Shown: positions 1-10,792, counted from the stretch's first letter. The stretch: DNA of 64,000 nucleotides from Ottelia alismoides (GCA_037367405.1 JAZKJV010000383.1:496001-560000); one strand, 5' to 3'. The notes: generated by a model from the letters alone, not told the origin. Translations and numbers: made by a program.

Positions 1-83
1 AGAGAGTGCACCTATTGTATCGTGTCATCTCGTCGATGTTGAATCTCACTTTGATCTGTCAGGTCGTATCCCTAACTATCGTT

Positions 84-229
84 GAACCAGACTCTGCTAC
101 CAGTTGATGGGACACGACTCGGTATCTTCCCAGATATAACTGTAGTCAGTCACCTCTCGTGACCATCAAAGTAGAAAAAGATCATTATAATTATAAGGAG
201 TACAACTCTCTCCTTTACCTTGCTCTCTC

Positions 230-267
<38 letters not shown>

Positions 268-490
268 AGGTATCCCTCTTGAAATGGTTTTGAGGCAATG
301 CCTTCACCCCCTTTATATATAGCCCAGTTACACCCCCATAGTCCTTCCCCGATAGGACTATAAATAGAATACAACTCAACTAGTAGTAGGATTAGGAGTC
401 CAATCTCATTAAGATTTCTAATCTTAATTTGACTTTAATCCTAATATGCCTATATTAAAAAGCAACTTGTTGATACCCGTTCTCTGCATG
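84..490 (-). mobile_element. LTR plus primer-binding site of a retrotransposon running off the left edge
   Basis: Read on the minus strand, 84-102 gives TGGTAGCAGAGTCTGGTTC, a variant of the Met-tRNA primer-binding site used by many Copia elements. The LTR therefore starts at about 105 (TGATGGGACAC on the plus strand) and runs to the right. It contains a good minus-strand TATA box at about 314-322 (ctttatatatag on the plus strand). The internal region lies at 1-83 and beyond the window. The far LTR end is unresolved; I place it near 490 only because a CA lies there. The second LTR is not in the window, so TSD and age cannot be judged. Confidence 0.55.
231..266. repeat. (CT)n microsatellite
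   Basis: About 18 uninterrupted CT units inside the LTR-like sequence, just upstream (in minus orientation) of its TATA box. Confidence 0.95.
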
Positions 491-1467
491 GGTGAAATAA
501 TCATATTGCCGATCACATTAGAAATGGTGAAATTATTAATCTTTGGGAAATAATCTTCCATGCTTGGTATTCCCAATAAGAGTTGATGTGATGATTATCT
601 ATTGAGTTTTATCTTTTATACATTGGAAAATATAATAATGAATCATGTACTTATTGGTCAATAAGTTCAATTTCAATGTATCATTTCCATGTCCATTTAG
701 TCCCTTCCGCTGTAGAAATCCCATCAAGTAAGATCGGACCTCATCTCTATCGTCAAGCCTTAAACACATCTCCATGTCTTTAATTGAGCTTCAGTTATCA
801 ACAAAATAATTAGAAGCACTACATGATGTCTCCCTTCTCCTATCTCTCCCATCCCACATATCCTATGGTTCTTTATAGTGATTATGCTTGTCACATGATG
901 GAGTAAGATTTCTGAGCTAACACATACCACTAAGTTGCATGCAGATAAAATGGTTGAGAGTGGTGCAGTGCATACGAGTATGGAGGAGCCCTGTTATGCG
1001 TGAACTCACCACAATCCCTCACGTAAGGATCTTCTTCTTCCTGTCCTCCTCATCGGTGGCACGAGTCTCAGGTGACATTGTGTTGTAAACCAATACATGT
1101 ATATTTATGCTTAACTATAGAGTACGTCAAACATTATCTGTATGAGATCAGTATCTGTGTTATATCCATACGTATTCATTTTTAAGGTTATGGTAATATA
1201 AATTCCCTCTCTCAATATATCTATCAATATACATCTTCATATTTAAAATGGTTATGGATATAGTAATACCTATATCCGTATCGATATTCATCTGTTTGCA
1301 TCCCTAGTTGTCGAGGAGGCGAGAGAGGGAAGGGGATGATATGGCGGTAGAATCAAGAGTTTTCTTCGGAGCTGGATACGATGAGATTTAAGTAATAGAG
1401 CATGGGCAAAATCGGAATGATTACTGGAGTCGTTAAGGAAAATCGGAATGATCACCGGAGACGTTTA
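491..1467. other. Gene-free AT-rich stretch
   Basis: No coding signal on either strand. At about 1255-1309 it contains degenerate TATCCGTATC units ending in tttgcatccct. The same ending closes the TATCCG-rich repeat at 14621-14806, so this is probably a decayed copy of that repeat. Confidence 0.5.
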
Positions 1468-1679
1468 GGGCTCGTTTGGAAAGAGGGTTGATGTGGGTTG
1501 GGGTAGCCTCTTGTGAATAGTAGTTGTTTGGATGGTTATGAGGGTTGATAAATGCTTGGAATAAGGAATGTGATGTGATATTGCATTGATTTGTGATGGA
1601 AATCCAACCCAGGTATGACCTAGGAAAAAGGGGGATAAATCGAGTTACCTCAGGAGTAATTCTCTTTCCAAACGAGCCC
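1468..1679. mobile_element. Tourist-like (PIF/Harbinger) MITE
   Basis: A 212-bp element with perfect 18-bp terminal inverted repeats GGGCTCGTTTGGAAAGAG, flanked by the 3-bp direct repeat TTA at 1465-1467 and 1680-1682. TTA target duplications, short size and lack of coding capacity define Tourist-type MITEs mobilised by PIF/Harbinger transposases. The perfect TIRs suggest a fairly recent insertion. Confidence 0.88.
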
Positions 1680-2159
1680 TTAGGATGTTAATGTGTGAAA
1701 GGGGATAGGAATGGAATTATAGCAAAAGAAACTGATATGACGTGAGGATGTCTCCCTAATATATGTTCTAGATGTGTTGTTTGTTTGACCGCAAGTAAAA
1801 CAAGAAATTTTTACATTTGTGTCCTTACAAGTTTTTTCATTTCACTAATGTCTTTTAATTTTTTTACAATTATACATGTGTTCCTATATTCTTATAAAAT
1901 TTATATTAGTGCCCTTATGTTATTACACTTTTGCCACAATATTAACGGAAGGAAAATACTATGATTTTTGTAAGAATAGGGGGAAAGGATGCATTTTTGT
2001 CATTGGGAAAAATCGAAATGATATGTGTAAAAAATATAACAATAAAAAAGAACAACGCCCAATTAAAGATGATCCTTTTGCATAGTAAGTATATTGAATA
2101 ATGACCATGACAGGTCATCGTAATTTCAGTCTTTGATCTTCTTGTTTCTACACTAGTTA
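1680..2159. other. AT-rich stretch with degenerate 'gtgtccttac/ttacatttgtg' units
   Basis: No gene. At about 1800-1940 the sequence repeats a motif of the form TTACA-TTGTG-CCTTA spaced roughly 35-45 bases. The same motif borders the two inverted structures at 12.3-13.6 kb, so this may be a one-sided remnant of that family. Confidence 0.4.
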
Positions 2160-2469
2160 CACTACAAGGAAAATAAGTTGTGGCTACAGAACTATGACCA
2201 CGGATATAGGGTTTGTGGCCACAGAATTGGATTCTGACCACGACACGTCGTGGCCAGTAGCTGTAGTTACAAGTCTCGTCGCGAGAGTTCTCTAGCCACG
2301 AATATGCCGTGGCCACTATAAGTGGCCACAGAACTTATCGTGGCCACAACTCTTATATGAAGACTTTGGCCACGGATTATAGCTACGAGAAACTAGTGGC
2401 CACGAAATTGTTGTGGCCACAAGTGTCCGTAGCCACATTCCGTGGCCACAACTCATTTTTCTTGTAGTG
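2160..2469. mobile_element. CACTA miniature element, copy 1
   Basis: A 310-bp element starting CACTACAAGGAAAATAAG and ending in the inverse, ATTTTTCTTGTAGTG. It is flanked by the 3-bp duplication TTA (2157-2159 and 2470-2472), diagnostic of the CACTA/Spm superfamily. The interior has no coding capacity and is built from many copies of the palindrome GTGGCCAC and its variants in both orientations, resembling the subterminal transposase-binding repeats of larger CACTA elements but filling the whole body. It is same-length, same-strand and about 91% identical (about 28 mismatches) to the copy 104 bp downstream. Confidence 0.93.
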
Positions 2470-2573
2470 TTATTATATTTTTCTTTTTCTCAACGCAAAC
2501 ATATATCGATCGTTCAATTTCCTTTTACAAGCCATGTGTATGAAAACATTGTCAACCTCAATGAACAATATGT

Positions 2574-2883
2574 CACTACAAGAAAAATAAGTTGTGGCTA
2601 CAGAACTATGGCCACATATATGGGGTTTGTGGCTACAGAATTGGGCTCTCGCCACGACATGTCGTGGCCAGTAGCCGTAGCTACAAGTCTCGTCGCGAGT
2701 GTTCTCTAGCCACGAATATACCGTGGCCACTACAAGTGGCCACAGAACTTATCGTGGCCACAACTCTTATATGAAGGCTTTGGTCACGGATTGTGGCTAC
2801 GATAAACTAGTGGCCACGGAATTATCGTGGACACAAGTTTCCGTCGCCACAATCCGTGGCCACAACTCATTTTTCTTGTAGTG
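2574..2883. mobile_element. CACTA miniature element, copy 2
   Basis: A second 310-bp element, starting CACTACAAGAAAAATAAG and ending TTTTTCTTGTAGTG, with its own 3-bp duplication TGT (2571-2573 and 2884-2886). Because its TSD differs from that of copy 1, the two are independent insertions rather than a tandem duplication. It has the same GTGGCCAC-based interior. Short open frames here are by-products of the repeats. Confidence 0.93.
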
Positions 2884-4462
2884 TGTTGAGAACATATCCA
2901 ATCAACCTTACACAAACGAAAATCAATAAAAAGATGCACGATTACAAAAAAAACAATGGCTCATAGTGGCACGGTAATATGTTCATTGCTTGCTATCATG
3001 CTCTTTTCTTCTTCTTCCACAAAATTGTTCTTGGAGTACAATGAACGGCTGCCCGAAAGGACACTCCTATATCAATATACACTTGGTACATAAGAGAATT
3101 TGCCAATCAAACTTCAGTGTTGGGTCGGCGATTCAGCAACTTCACTCAACATATACGTCGCCGATCGTCTCTCATAGGAGAAAACCTAACACAATACACC
3201 CATGCTAACAGTGAAATAAGAGCATGAGCATCATTACGCCTTGGCGAAGAGCGAACAACTACAAGCTCTTAGATAGTCTTTATCGAGATTAAAGCCGACC
3301 CGCGGACTTATGCACTGGATATGTGACCCTGACGCTTGTTACAAATCATCTAGTTGGATGGAATCATCTTATACCGAACTGCTATGATGTGAGAGAGATT
3401 TGGATGTCACAGTAACGAAATCTTGCTGCGATTTCTGTAACATTCCTGACATTGGAAAGAGGCAACTCACTCACCCTGCTATTCTATATAGTTTTTCTTC
3501 GACAAAATGAACATATTTCACTGCCCTTATCTCATCGGGTTTAGTTCTCCTTACTGCTCATAGAAAGGCTTTCGACGCACATCTCCCTTCCTATTGAAAG
3601 AGGGAGGTAGACCTTTACTTCTTTGAGGATTAAATTGAGGTACTACTCGGAGCCTCAAGAGAGCAATCCAACTTACATGATCAACTTCTAGATACTGAGA
3701 GGAGGGACTAGACTAGGAGATGAGCACAATAAAACTTGCATAAGAAATATATAATTATAAAATCAAATATTCTCATATTAAATTAAATACCCATAACTGT
3801 AATTGAGAGAAAATATTCGCAACTATATATAAATATCCAAATATATATTTAGAAAAGCTTTATAAGAAAAAAATAAATAGAGTGATTTATATAGTTTATA
3901 TAGTTGAAGATGCATGGTGCTTACCTTATACGGCTAAATCCATCGGTCTTTCTCTCTTCGAGCTTATAAGCTACGGAATTAGTTCGTGTGCGGTTGATAA
4001 GTGATATACATATCTTTCTCTCAAACAAACAAAGATTCCTAATTCTCTCAATCAACTTTCCTCTTTCACTCCTTCAACTTTCCTTTCGATGAACTTCTGA
4101 TATTAGTATAAGAGAACTGGTTAAATACCTCTCTTTTGCACAGGGATAGGAAATGCTACTGACCTTCTCACACATTGCTGACATCTTTCCGAAGCCCCTG
4201 ATTTCCAGAAATCTGATAGAAGGATATCAATCAGGAGAAACATTACTATAGGCACAAGACAGAAAGAAAGCTTCAACCTTAACAGCAGCATTGCAGCAAC
4301 AATTAGAAAGAAGAAGAAAGCAACGTGGTATGATAATAATGGAAGAAAAAAGGGGAGCTGTCAACAATCGTGGGCTGTCGATGGCTTGTTTGCTGGTCTT
4401 CCACATCCTGTGAGTTTTTATTTATATTCCAAGAAAAAATTTGCCCCGTGTTCCAGTAATCC
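2884..4462. other. Gene-free stretch
   Basis: Nothing recognisable on either strand. Short open frames lack any family resemblance. An AT-rich patch lies at about 3740-3900. Confidence 0.5.
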
Positions 4463-4470
4463 AAAAAAAA
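4463..4470 (-). terminator. Pol III terminator of tRNA-Ile
   Basis: Eight consecutive T on the minus strand immediately after the 3' end of the tRNA gene, a standard RNA polymerase III stop signal. Confidence 0.9.
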
Positions 4471-4544
4471 TAGCCCATGCAGATCTCGAACCTGCGACCT
4501 TCGCGTTATTAGCACGACGCTCTAACCAACTGAGCTAATAGGCC
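4471..4544 (-). tRNA. trnI-AAU: tRNA-Ile (anticodon AAT)
   Basis: A 74-nt minus-strand cloverleaf. The acceptor stem is GGCCTAT/ATGGGCT with discriminator A, with G-U at the first pair. The D arm starts GCTCAGTTGG (A box). The anticodon loop CTAATAA carries AAT at plus positions 4508-4510. The T arm is GCAGG-TTCGAGA-TCTGC (B box), with a G-U closing pair and TTCGAGA instead of the usual TTCGAAA loop. CCA is not encoded, as expected for a nuclear gene. It decodes ATT and, after A-to-I editing, ATC. The intact stems and the terminator suggest a functional nuclear gene. The two G-U pairs could lower activity. Confidence 0.95.
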
Positions 4545-4990
4545 TTGGCGAAATTGATAGATATATTGTTATTTATATACAATGATTTTTACAAGAAGAT
4601 CAAAAAATCTCGTAACAGATAATAATAATTATGGGAAATCTTTACCAACGTGCACCTGAGCCATTGATGATTCTCACTCTATGTCCACCATCTGCATGCA
4701 GAAAGTAAGACCATTGCATGCCCTCTTTATATTCTACTCACGCACTACGAAGGATCCATCATTATTAAAAAAATCTGAATGTCTTCAAAGTACCAAACAA
4801 TGATTCACTATTTGTTAATTCGATATTTTCTTCATTTGTACTAATATGTCTGCAGTAAATTGGATAAAAATGTATGAATTTGATTTTGAACTGAACTTTT
4901 CTTATTTTTTGATATCTCTTTATTATCTTTAGAACAAACTTGAAATCATGGTCTCCTCCTCTCTCTTTTTTATGGTTACTGGTACTGATT
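4545..4990. other. Gene-free stretch between tRNA-Ile and the Copia element
   Basis: AT-rich, with no coding or RNA signal seen. It is flanked on the right by the putative target duplication of Copia-1 (tgctg, 4991-4995). Confidence 0.5.
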
Positions 4991-4995
4991 TGCTG

Positions 4996-5138
4996 TGTAG
5001 AAAAGAATAAAAGAATAAATTTGTGGGTTTTATTCTGGAGGTCTATAGATCCTTGTATTTGACGAAACCCTATAAATTTCAATATAGAGAAAATATAAAA
5101 CTATCCCTGAAGGGATAAAAATGAGTGCAGTATGAATA
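4996..5138 (-). repeat. Copia-1 3' LTR, outer part
   Basis: Begins tgtagaaaagaataaaag and ends gagtgcagtatgaata, matching the 5' LTR at 10370-10510 along its length. The remaining LTR end (taaca, to 8085) lies on the far side of about 2.9 kb of nested insertions that entered the TA-repeat part of this LTR. Confidence 0.8.
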
Positions 5139-5150
5139 TATATATATATA

Positions 5151-5533
5151 GGGAAAAATGGGGCTGCCCCCTAGGGGTAGCCAACATGGCTGCCCCCACC
5201 TCATTTTTCGCAAAAAAAATATTTTTTTGGGAAAATATTACCATGTATATTCATCCGCATATCCCTTCTATATGTCATTCGAATTTCATCAGAAACAGAT
5301 ACTCCTACGACCTTCATCCAAACGTCATTTTTTAACGGTCGCAGTATTTTTTAAATCGACCATGTCTGGATGGAGGACGTAGGAGTCTCTGTTTCTGACG
5401 AAATTCGAATGACATATAGGAGGGATATAGGGATGAATATATATATGATATTTTTCAAAAAAATAAAAAAAAATTACACAAAAATGGGGAGGGGAAGCCA
5501 TGTTGGCTGCCCCCAGGGGCGGCCCCATCAAAC

Positions 5534-5535
<2 letters not shown>
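5151..5535. mobile_element. Hairpin MITE, copy 1 (near full-length inverted repeat)
   Basis: A 385-bp element whose two halves are inverted copies of each other. It starts GGGAAAAATGGGGCTGCCCC and ends in the inverse form. The core repeats cattcgaatttc-tcagaaacaga and its complement around a short centre containing aacggtcgcagt. It sits between TA runs, so a TA-type target duplication cannot be separated from the microsatellite. A related copy is at 14044-14401 and half a copy at 15170-15260. Transcription would give a long hairpin RNA. Confidence 0.8.
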
Positions 5536-5565
<30 letters not shown>

Positions 5566-5569
<4 letters not shown>

Positions 5570-8063
5570 AAAACTTGAATTAAGGTGGCACCTTTCTACA
5601 ATTATGGTGAGACACTCCATATAATTCATTAGATCTTGATCAACGATTATTAATAAAACCACTAAATTAAACCCAAAACCACCAATGAAATAATCTACAA
5701 CTCGTCATATTTAGAAAAAAATTTGAATATTCCTTTTGGTTACGTCATTATCTCATTACTTATTAATTAGTGAAATTAAATTTCTAAATATAGAATCCAT
5801 TAAGATCATTGTTCTCCATTGCTCCAGTTTCCAAAATAAAGATTCGACAGGGATTCTCTCCCTCCATTTCTTCATCCACCCTCGACGGAGAGGCAATGGT
5901 TGCGCGTGGCGAGGATTTTGGTATGTGATGACAGCAATGACGGTGCATGTTAACGACGACAACGGTGTATGGAGCGATATGAGGTGGGTTCGTGCGAAGG
6001 ATGTTCCGTGTTCTTAGTAATTTTTTTCATGTTTTTTTATTCATCCATTAATCGAATACTAGGTTAGTTAACATTGCTTTGTTTTTTAATTTTGACTTTA
6101 GTTTTTCTTCAATTTTATTTCATTCTTGATCCAATCTCTGATCAGAGATCTTATTTCCATTAAAAAGTTTCAGTTTAGTAATTTTTTGCATGGATGATGA
6201 GTGTTCTTGTTTTTTTTTCAATTTTCTTACTTCAACTGTGAGCGCGGTGGCGGTCAGCTGCGGGTGGATGGAACTCCTCCGCGAGTTGCTGGAGAGGGTT
6301 GAGCCCCAAGCGCAGGCTATGGTGCAGCCGCAAGGAGACGAGGTGGAGGTCGGTGGGGCCAAGCTACTGGTGGCTGCGACTTGGTGGTGCGCGACTGAAG
6401 GCAAGGAGGTGGCGCGGCGACGGCGAGAGGTTGGCCGACACACGACCAAGTCGTCGAGGCAAGGAGGCGGCGCAGCGACGGCGAGAGGTGGTCGGGTGCT
6501 AAGGTGGAGAAAGAAGAAGAGAGAGGGAGAGAGAGATGTGGGGGAGGGCAGAACAGGGGATTTCACAAAATCCCCTGTTTTGCATGCATTTGTTTAGTGT
6601 GCGTGAATAAGTGATTAATCGGTTGACGAAAGTTCGCCAAAAAATTCAAGAAAAATCACCGTTGCGTTCGCAACGTGTGATTTATCCGTGAAAGTGTGAT
6701 TTGTTTGGTGATTCTGTGATCGGAAGAAGATGAATCGAGGAGAGAGAGAGAGAGTGGGTGTAGAAGAGGAAGAAGAAGAGAGGAAGAATCGTCTCGCTAC
6801 TGGAAATCTTAATTTTTTCCATTACAATCTTTATATATTTTGATACCTTTTAATGTCAAGTTTTAAATGATGAGGACGATTTCTCGGTTACTTTATGTAT
6901 TGCATTTAAAAAATATGTTATTTTTAGTTTCGTTTGTGCTACTTTAATTCTTTCATTTATGTTATACTTGTTCCTGATATATACATTTTTTGGACCAATC
7001 TGAATATCTATGTTACATTTTTTTCACAAAGTTTTATATTTATGTGCTATCCATGTTAAATAAATAGTACATATTTCACTTTCATATACTTTATTTTACA
7101 TTCTGTTTATAAAGTTTTACGTTCATTCAAACGCATGACCAACACTCGCTCAAAATGAAGACTCGCGGTACATAGCTACATCATTTCATTAACATATTTT
7201 ACAATTGTAAAGTATGTTTTACATTTAACTCGGTTATTAAACAATTGTCTGATATTTTCTTACAGTTATTTCCATGCGTCTAATTGAATATTACTGATTC
7301 ACTTTATATTTTGCAGATCAACATAAAAATTTTACAATGTGAGCGTGGATTTTACAAAATATGCACCAAGTTTACAATGGCTGACGAATTTTGATGGACC
7401 CACGACGTTGGGAAACATATTGGATGGACATATAAAATAATTTATACATTAATAATAAGCAATCTATTTTACGAACATCACATGAATTTTACAAAACAGA
7501 AACAGATTTTACAAAAAAGTATCACAGTTTACAAACATTGCTCTAACAGAATGTTCTCAAATAAGACTACAAAAAGTTTCAAAATAAATAATGCGGTTTA
7601 GAAAGAAGATTACGAAATTTACAAAAAATGTAAATACAAAAGCACATAATAAAAGCACCTTATATTTTAGGAAACACATCTACACAAAAATTACAAATCT
7701 TCGTCAGATTTGGACATTTTTGCGAATACTAGTGGTTACGCGTTTGTAATTTATAACACAGAATTGTAAAATATCTTAAGCATTTGTAAATTGTTAACGG
7801 TTATTTCAAAATATGGACATTTATTTCATCCGATATTTCTGGAAAATTCTGTACGTCACTCGATATATACCTAAATATAGAATGATCAATGACGTATAAT
7901 TTACCAAATTAGCAATAATTTAATCCAGCACCATAATAGGAATGTTAGTTGGCACGAAAACCACCTAGTGGTTCAACCTCATTCGCACACGCATCATCCG
8001 ACGGCTTAAGATGTCACATTTCCATAGTCAAGGAAAGGTGCCACCTCAATTCAAGTGCACCCT
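5566..8063. mobile_element. Non-autonomous TIR element (2.5 kb), probably Mutator-like, nested in Copia-1 LTR
   Basis: Terminal inverted repeats of about 30 bp: left tatagggaaaacttgaatta followed by ggtggcacctttc, right the complement with a few mismatches, ending gtgcaccctata. Both ends abut TA repeats, so the target duplication is not visible. The interior has a GC-rich block at about 6190-6560 with short open frames on both strands but no recognisable domain, then at 7190-7800 an AT-rich block with many TTTACAA motifs. The same architecture is found at 52.03-53.15 kb. No transposase is seen. The superfamily is inferred from TIR length only. Confidence 0.65.
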
Positions 8064-8085
8064 ATATATATATATATATATAACA
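8064..8085 (-). repeat. Copia-1 3' LTR, inner end
   Basis: TA repeat ending taaca at 8085. On the minus strand the LTR begins TGTTATATA directly after the polypurine tract CTGCAGGAGGAG, as expected for the internal/3' LTR boundary. Confidence 0.7.
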
Positions 8086-8293
8086 CTCCTCCTGCAGTTG
8101 GAGCATATATGTCAGTCATGCCCAACTTGGAAACAGTCCATGAGAGGCGCTTCTTAGGTAAGGCTTTGTGAATACATCTGCAAAGCTGAAGATCCATGGT
8201 GATGTGAGGAGTAGTAATCTTCCCGATCTGGACAATGTCACGAAAAAAGAGACTCGATCTTTATATGCTTGGTTCGTTCACGAAACACAAGAT

Positions 8294-8660
8294 TTATGGC
8301 ACTGTAAGTGGCACATTTGTTCTCACAATATAACGCCATAACAATATAGGAGTGGTGACGATAACGCCTAGTTCTTGCAGAAATCTTAATAGCCACGTGA
8401 TCTCACAGGTAGCTTGGGTCATTGTCCTATACTCAGCTTTCACACTAGATCTAGAAATAACAGTTTGTTTCTTGATTCCCCAATTAACCGGATTTCCTCC
8501 AACCATCATAGATATCATGTAGTCGAGCGACAATCCTATGATGAGCTTGCATAATTTGCATCAGCATAAGCAATTAGATCGGTGTAGCCATTTGCCCCAT
8601 GGAAGAGGTCGCATCCTGGTGATTCCTTTAAGTATCGTAGTATCGTAGGATTCCTTTAAG
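8294..8660 (-). pseudogene. Copia-1 RNase H remnant
   Basis: The minus-strand frame at 8294-8533 has the Copia RNase H signature (VNWGIKKQTVISRSS, then AEYR and an ITWLLRFL-type stretch). Immediately upstream, 8561-8660 carries the preceding LKG-type segment. In intact Copia polyproteins this lies after reverse transcriptase, but here it is joined directly to the protease at about 8640-8660. The frame is interrupted, so no functional enzyme is expected. Confidence 0.75.
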
Positions 8661-9300
8661 TCAGGAGCATAGTGAACGCCAGTAAGCCTGAGCTTGGAGG
8701 AAAACTCCATAGTGCCCACAGTAGTAATAGGTGAATGAGCTCTATTGGCAACATGTGCATTCTTCGCAAAGGAAGATGGTTGTGAAGAGGTGAGAAGACT
8801 ACCTTCTCCCGTCAGATGAGTTGAGGCACCCAAATCAATGATCCATGCAGGGTTGGGTGCATAGGCAGAGTTGGCAAGAGTACCTAAAATAGTGGCCATA
8901 TTAGTAGTAGGAGTAGTATCATTAGTGTTGTTGGAAGAGTTCTGTAGTAGCAAACGAAGACGATTATACTTAAATGCAATGAAGGATGTCTGACTATCAC
9001 TAGTAGGCTGAGAGTGTGAGGTGTTTGCAGTATCATATGACCCTTCATATGAGGTTGTCTCATAGGCACTATTGGCATTAAAAGGCATGTCAAACTTTGC
9101 CCAACAATGTTCTGAGGATGATTCCAGCGCCCACAGTGAGTGCATGCTGGATAGTGGGCAATAGTGAGATCATGTCCACATCATCGTCCTGAATCACTTC
9201 CATGTCCATCTCACGACTGCGACCACGACCAAAGTCACGACCATGCCCTCCCTGGTAGTTGGGTCTCCCTCTAGAAAAATGTGTTATAGTCTCTATATAC
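8661..9300 (-). pseudogene. Copia-1 gag C-terminus and protease remnant
   Basis: The minus frame contains WIIDLGASTHLTGEG, the aspartic protease site of Copia elements with DLGAS in place of the usual DSGAS, followed by the downstream protease strand ending LTGVHYAPDLKE. Upstream, 9090-9302 is Arg/Gly-rich (GRGRS) and Cys/His-poor, the degraded nucleocapsid region. The frame shifts between the two parts. The protease stops at the deletion junction near 8661. Confidence 0.75.
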
Positions 9301-9317
9301 ATAGGAGGTGGAGGAGA

Positions 9318-9944
9318 TTAAAGTTCACGTAGCTGGCAATAGATGGTCTCAAGTGTGGGCAGTGCAACTGCAGTCAAAAATCGATCCTTCACATGTTTAT
9401 ATCGTAGATGTAATCTTGACAAGAAATGATACACTTTCCATACTGCATGTTCTCCTATCTGTTTGTCACAACAAGTAGGCTGAAATATAAGAAGTTCCTC
9501 AAACAAGCCTGTAAGGAGTCTGTAGTACTCAACTAAGGACGTATCTTCCTGATTTGCAAACCAAATCCATGTGTAGATATCTGAGAGCACGGACTTAGTT
9601 GTCTTTTGTGAGTGGGTATTCTCAAGGCTCTCCCACATTGCCTTCATCGCTTCTTTGTAGAGAAGATTTGATGGTATATTTGGATCGACGTTGTTAGTCA
9701 TCCAAGAAATCACCTGACAGTTGTCCACGTACCAGGTATCATAGTCTTTGTCCGTCTCCTTGGGCAGATCTTTTGTAAGAATATAGTTCTTTCGCTGACC
9801 ACCAATAAACATCTTGAATGATCTAGACCATAGTACATAGTTCTCGGAGCATTTTAACTTGATAGAAGTGCCATGTACCATCACAGAAAAAATCGAGTAC
9901 TGGGGCTTGGGCTCTGCATATGCCATGGTGGCCGAGTAGGTCAA
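9318..9944 (-). pseudogene. Copia-1 gag (UBN2/DUF4219-type)
   Basis: A 208-aa frame beginning MTYSATMAYAEPKPQY, with the Copia gag pattern: an early KLKCSENYVLWSRSF block, then VDPNIPSNLLYKEAMKAMWESL, then an LLTGLFEELLIF block and the FLSRLHLRYKHVKDRFL segment. Such gag proteins form the virus-like particle. The N-terminal gag core looks intact, but it is separated from nucleocapsid by frame disruption. It lies just downstream of the PBS and a GC-rich leader (about 10080-10350). Confidence 0.8.
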
Positions 9945-10356
9945 GAAAAAGTGACCTAGATAGTTCTTGCAGTTTTATTCAAGCATCACAGAGACCTAGC
10001 AGTACATTAATGAGGTAGTTGGCAACAAGTGATGATGCCTCATGTAATCGACAACAGAGAGAGGCGACACTAGGGCTCAACTAAAGACCTGGAGGTGGAG
10101 GGGCACCTGGAGCGGCACATACGACTGGAGTGGAGAAGGCAGCGGTGCTTGTAGGTGCCTGGAGCGGCGCAGGGGGTGCTTGGGGCACTGACGGGCGCTT
10201 GGAGCCGCACAAGGTGTGCCTGGGGAGCGGCCGAGGGGGAGGTGCCTGGAGTGTTGAGCGGCGATGCGGGTGGCGCCTCGGGTGGCGGTTGGTTGAGGAG
10301 GGCTTGGGGCTAGCGGTGGTGGAGGAATTTAAGTCAGAATACCAGTCTAGGATCGT

Positions 10357-10369
10357 TGCTTTGATACCA
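10357..10369 (-). promoter_or_regulatory. Copia-1 primer-binding site (Met-tRNA)
   Basis: The minus strand reads TGGTATCAAAGCA directly after the LTR end at 10370. It is complementary to the 3' end of initiator Met-tRNA with one change from the common TGGTATCAGAGC. Confidence 0.85.
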
Positions 10370-10532
10370 TGTTGAAAAGAATGAAAGAATAAACTTGTTT
10401 GTTTTATCTGGAGATCTAGGGGTCCTTATATAGGAGGAGACTCGAGAGATGTCAATATGAGGAAAATATAAAACTATCCTTGAAGGGATAACGATGAGTG
10501 CAGTATGAACACACACACACACACACACAACA
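10370..10532 (-). repeat. Copia-1 5' LTR
   Basis: A 163-bp LTR from tgttgaaaag to aaca, containing a minus-strand TATA box (ccttatatagg at about 10431) and a (AC)n run at 10508-10528 where the other LTR has (TA)n. Confidence 0.85.
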
Positions 10533-10585
10533 TGCTTATTCAAAGCGACCGACATTTAATTGCTAAGAACCCATTTCAACTATAT

Positions 10586-10792
10586 TGTAACACCCAAATT
10601 CTCAAACATGGCCCGACATCTAAAACTCACAAACTTTCAAACTGGATTATAAGAGATGGGTATTATTACTTGACAACTTGGGTTTAAGCATTTTGGTAGT
10701 TGTCAAAGGGTCCAATTAGACCCAAACCCAATAAGTTTCTAGGGACAGTTTGTCTCGATAACAGATCGAAGACCTAAGACTGGAATGTTACA
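10586..10792. repeat. TGTAAC...GTTACA dispersed repeat, copy 1 (possible solo LTR)
   Basis: Starts tgtaacaccc and ends aatgttaca, with the short inverted ends typical of Gypsy LTRs. A related copy is at 11174-11383. No target duplication is seen and no coding region accompanies it. Confidence 0.5.

Larger units (their letters stand above)
4996..10532 (-). mobile_element. Copia-1: internally deleted Ty1/Copia retrotransposon with nested insertions
   Basis: Minus-strand element bounded by two related LTRs: 10370-10532 is the 5' LTR, and 4996-5138 plus 8064-8085 form the 3' LTR split by insertions. The flanks are tgctg (4991-4995) and tgctt (10533-10537), a TSD matching at 4 of 5 bases. A primer-binding site lies at 10357-10369 and a purine-rich tract next to 8086. 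Only gag, protease and the end of RNase H remain. Integrase and nearly all of reverse transcriptase are missing, so it cannot move on its own. The two LTRs are clearly diverged (roughly 80%), so the insertion is old. Confidence 0.85.

Noticed and set aside
2473..2881. Short frames in and around the CACTA elements
   Set aside because: Generated by the GTGGCCAC repeats; both elements are non-coding.
6120..6597. Overlapping plus and minus frames of about 140 codons
   Set aside because: Both are open because of GC-rich composition in the TIR element; no domain recognised on either strand.
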